This document shows, in pieces, positions 4,958 to 6,450 of a DNA stretch of 6,450 bases (the stretch's first letter is position 1; every line of letters begins with the position of its first letter). The notes under the pieces are model-generated. The model saw only the letters and a program-made list of their open reading frames with translations. It did no database searches and was not told the origin of the DNA. Source of the stretch: Candidatus Buchananbacteria bacterium RIFCSPLOWO2_02_FULL_46_11b (GTDB lineage: Bacteria; Patescibacteriota; Patescibacteriia; Buchananbacterales; UBA6539); contig MHIR01000029.1 in assembly GCA_001817615.1 (NCBI GenBank), forward strand, positions 1 through 6,450, in the 5' to 3' direction. A program made the position numbers and the translations under genes.

Positions 4958-4983
4958 CCGCCCTGAGCGAAGTCAAGAGGCGG
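4958..4983. repeat. REP-like hairpin with CTGAGCGAAGTC core
   Basis: CCGCC at 4958-4962 pairs with GGCGG at 4979-4983 around CTGAGCGAAGTCAAGA. The CTGAGCGAAGTC core resembles a palindromic intergenic repeat I recall as widespread in diverse environmental genomes; that recollection was not checked. No T-run follows, so a terminator role is unlikely. Confidence 0.55.
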
Positions 4984-5000
4984 GTCGTATGATTAAAGCC

Positions 5001-5029
5001 TTGACATCAGTGTTAAAAGATGCTAAATT
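5001..5029 (+). promoter_or_regulatory. Predicted strong sigma70-type promoter for purD
   Basis: A perfect TTGACA at 5001-5006, a 17-bp spacer, and TAAATT at 5024-5029 with an extended TGC just before it. The predicted transcription start is near 5036, giving a leader of about 44 nt. No riboswitch or PurR-like operator is evident in so short a leader. Confidence 0.7.
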
Positions 5030-5066
5030 AAACCCGCAAAACGCAGTCTATTTGAACAAACAGAAA

Positions 5067-5072
5067 AAGGAG
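5067..5072 (+). promoter_or_regulatory. Ribosome-binding site of purD
   Basis: AAGGAG lies 7 nt before the ATG at 5080. A second AAAGG follows at 5073-5077 but is too close to the ATG to be the main site. This fixes the purD start. Confidence 0.85.
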
Positions 5073-5079
5073 AAAGGAA

Positions 5080-6426
5080 ATGGATAAGTTGTTGAGAGTG
5101 CTGATTATCGGCAGCGGCAAAACCGCCGGCGGCCGGGAGCATGTCCTGGTTTGGCTGGCCGGTAAAAGTCCGCGAGTGGAAGAGGTTTATTGCTTTGGCG
5201 CAAACGACGGGATGCGCGCGGAGCCAAAGTACATTGCCGTTTCTCCCGAGCCTCAAGGCGTTGACGACATGATTGCCTGGGTCAGGGAAAACGAAATTGA
5301 CCTGGTTATCGTCGGGCCGGAAAATCCCTTGGCCGAAGGCATCGTGGATCGGTTCCGGGCGGCGGGCCTGACGATTTTCGGGCCGACTCAAGCGGCGGCG
5401 CGGCTGGAATCAAGCAAGTTTTTTGCCAAAAAAATTATGACCACGGCAAAAGTTCCGACCGCGCGCTATCGCTCTTTTTTTCATGATGAGCTGGCGCAAG
5501 CGTGCAATTTTGTCCGGAACGAATATCCTCATTCTTCGGTGGTCAAGGCCGACGGCTTGTGCGCCGGCAAAGGGGCGATGGTCTGCCGAGATTTGGATCA
5601 GGCGCTTCGGGCGATTCATCGCTGTCTGGTTGACCGTGAATTCGGGACGGCCGGCGAAGCAATTTTGATTGAGGAGTTTCTTTTGCCTCATCCCAAACTG
5701 CGCCGCGCCGAGCTTTCTATTTTGTCGCTGGTTGACATTCACGGAAATTTTTTGATGTTTCCGGCGGCGCAGGATTACAAGCCGGTCAATGACAATGACG
5801 AGGACGACAACACCGGCGGCATGGGATCGTTTGCCCCCGTGCCTTGGGTAACCGAGGCGATGATGAATCAAATCGGCCGAAAGATTTTCGAGCCGACGAT
5901 CAAGATGATGCAAAGCCTGGGCAATCCGTTTTCCGGCGTGCTCTACGCGGGGCTGATGTGGACCGAGGACGGCCCGAAGGTCGTGGAATTCAACGTCCGT
6001 TTCGGCAATCCGGAGATCCAGGCGCTGGCCAAGCTTTTGAAAACGGATTTGATTCCGATTTTACTGGCTATTGCCCAAGGTAAGAGCATTGCCGATGTTA
6101 AGTTGGAGTGGCAACCGGGCTACGCGGTTTGCCTGGTTTTAGCCAGCAAGGGTTATCCGGAAAAATACGAGAAAGGTCTGGCTATCAGCGGCCTTAACCA
6201 GTTGCCGACCCTTAACGAATTCAAGGTGTTTCATGCGGGAACCAAAGATGGTAAAACCAATGGCGGCCGGGTGCTTGATTTGGTCTGGCATTCCATGCTC
6301 GGTCTTGAGGACGCCGCCTTGGTCGTACGTAATCTGGCGACCAAGATTAACTGGGGCGACGGCCAGACGACCGGGCCGCATTATCGGACCGATATCGGAC
6401 TTAATGTTCCTTTGACGATTGACTAA
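5080..6426 (+). CDS. purD: Phosphoribosylamine-glycine ligase (GAR synthetase)
   Basis: Joins glycine to 5-phosphoribosylamine using ATP, the second step of de novo purine synthesis, in the cytoplasm. Complete at 448 residues, slightly longer than the usual 420-430. Seen in order: an N-terminal VLIIGSG...GGREH block (7-21), VGPENPLAEGIVD at 78-90, FGPTQAAARLESSKFFAKKIM at 100-120, ATP-grasp motif VKADGLCAGKGAMV at 155-168, IEEF at 197-200, NTGGMGSFAPVPWVT at 244-258, the metal-binding block EFNVRFGNPEIQ at 303-314 (E303, N305), and the C-terminal domain FHAGTKDGKTNGGRV at 384-398 and YRTDIG at 435-440. Odd points: three extra residues (KTA) split the usual GSGGREH; the common FGDPE is FGNPE; the GEEAS region is expanded (LLPHPKLRRAELS, 201-213). 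It is less lysine-rich than its neighbours. It has its own promoter; a following gene is implied by a strong ribosome site. Confidence 0.95.
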   Translation: MDKLLRVLIIGSGKTAGGREHVLVWLAGKSPRVEEVYCFGANDGMRAEPKYIAVSPEPQGVDDMIAWVRENEIDLVIVGPENPLAEGIVDRFRAAGLTIFGPTQAAARLESSKFFAKKIMTTAKVPTARYRSFFHDELAQACNFVRNEYPHSSVVKADGLCAGKGAMVCRDLDQALRAIHRCLVDREFGTAGEAILIEEFLLPHPKLRRAELSILSLVDIHGNFLMFPAAQDYKPVNDNDEDDNTGGMGSFAPVPWVTEAMMNQIGRKIFEPTIKMMQSLGNPFSGVLYAGLMWTEDGPKVVEFNVRFGNPEIQALAKLLKTDLIPILLAIAQGKSIADVKLEWQPGYAVCLVLASKGYPEKYEKGLAISGLNQLPTLNEFKVFHAGTKDGKTNGGRVLDLVWHSMLGLEDAALVVRNLATKINWGDGQTTGPHYRTDIGLNVPLTID

Positions 6427-6434
6427 AGTGATTT

Positions 6435-6442
6435 TAAGGAGG
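6435..6442 (+). promoter_or_regulatory. Near-perfect Shine-Dalgarno for a gene just beyond the right edge
   Basis: TAAGGAGG, a full match to the 16S rRNA tail complement, begins 9 nt after the purD stop. With normal spacing a start codon would lie at about 6449-6453, so the next gene is probably cotranscribed with purD. Its identity is not visible. Confidence 0.75.
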
Positions 6443-6450
6443 GGGAGAGT

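Noticed and set aside
5110..5124. P-loop (GSGKT) at the PurD N-terminus
   Set aside because: The resemblance to a Walker A motif is probably accidental, arising from a three-residue insertion in GSGGREH; PurD binds ATP through its ATP-grasp domain.
5023..5391. Minus-strand open frame over the purD promoter and 5' end
   Set aside because: It is antisense to the conserved purD N-terminus and covers a strong promoter; the translation shows no family motifs.
5410..5913. Minus-strand 167-codon open frame inside purD
   Set aside because: It is an antisense shadow of highly conserved ATP-grasp coding sequence, with an arginine- and histidine-rich composition typical of such shadows.

Overview
This 6.45-kb window is compact, moderately GC-rich bacterial DNA. 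It carries lysine-rich housekeeping genes, very short gene gaps and several families of 7-8 bp tandem repeats. The style (small genes, AT-rich repeats inserted into core genes, lysine-rich proteins) suggests a Patescibacteria/CPR-type uncultured bacterium. That is an inference from style, not from a marker gene, and I hold it at about 0.5.

Layout. (1) Positions 1-1935, minus strand: a tight operon of an RluA/RluD-type rRNA pseudouridine synthase, a class I SAM-dependent methyltransferase, and guanylate kinase (gmk). The methyltransferase starts 8 nt after the synthase stop, and its own stop overlaps the gmk start by one base. gmk runs off the left edge after 40 codons. (2) Positions 1977-3153, plus strand: three small genes of unknown function. 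The second and third are clear paralogues (about 51% identical by hand count, ungapped) and each is followed by an almost identical intrinsic terminator. The first may be a distant relative. (3) Positions 3223-3333: inverted arrays of a 7-bp repeat, which also encode the last residues and stop codon of the next gene. (4) Positions 3320-4813, minus strand: an HD-domain CCA-adding enzyme (cca), probably transcribed as a leaderless mRNA. (5) Positions 4814-5079: a regulatory gap with 8-bp repeat arrays, a REP-like hairpin and a strong promoter. (6) Positions 5080-6426, plus strand: complete purD (GAR synthetase), followed at once by a near-perfect Shine-Dalgarno for a gene beyond the right edge.

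How it fits together. gmk and purD both belong to purine nucleotide metabolism, but they sit in separate transcription units. The pseudouridine synthase and cca act on stable RNA. The three small genes have no recognisable function; they and the repeats are the accessory, least explained part. Three plus-strand promoters share one plan: a TTGA-type -35, a 17-bp spacer and an extended TGN -10.

Most worth a second look: the duplicated small-gene-plus-terminator unit; the 7-8 bp repeats inserted in frame at loop or linker positions of two conserved enzymes; the repeat that supplies the cca stop codon; and the predicted leaderless start of cca next to a repeat array.
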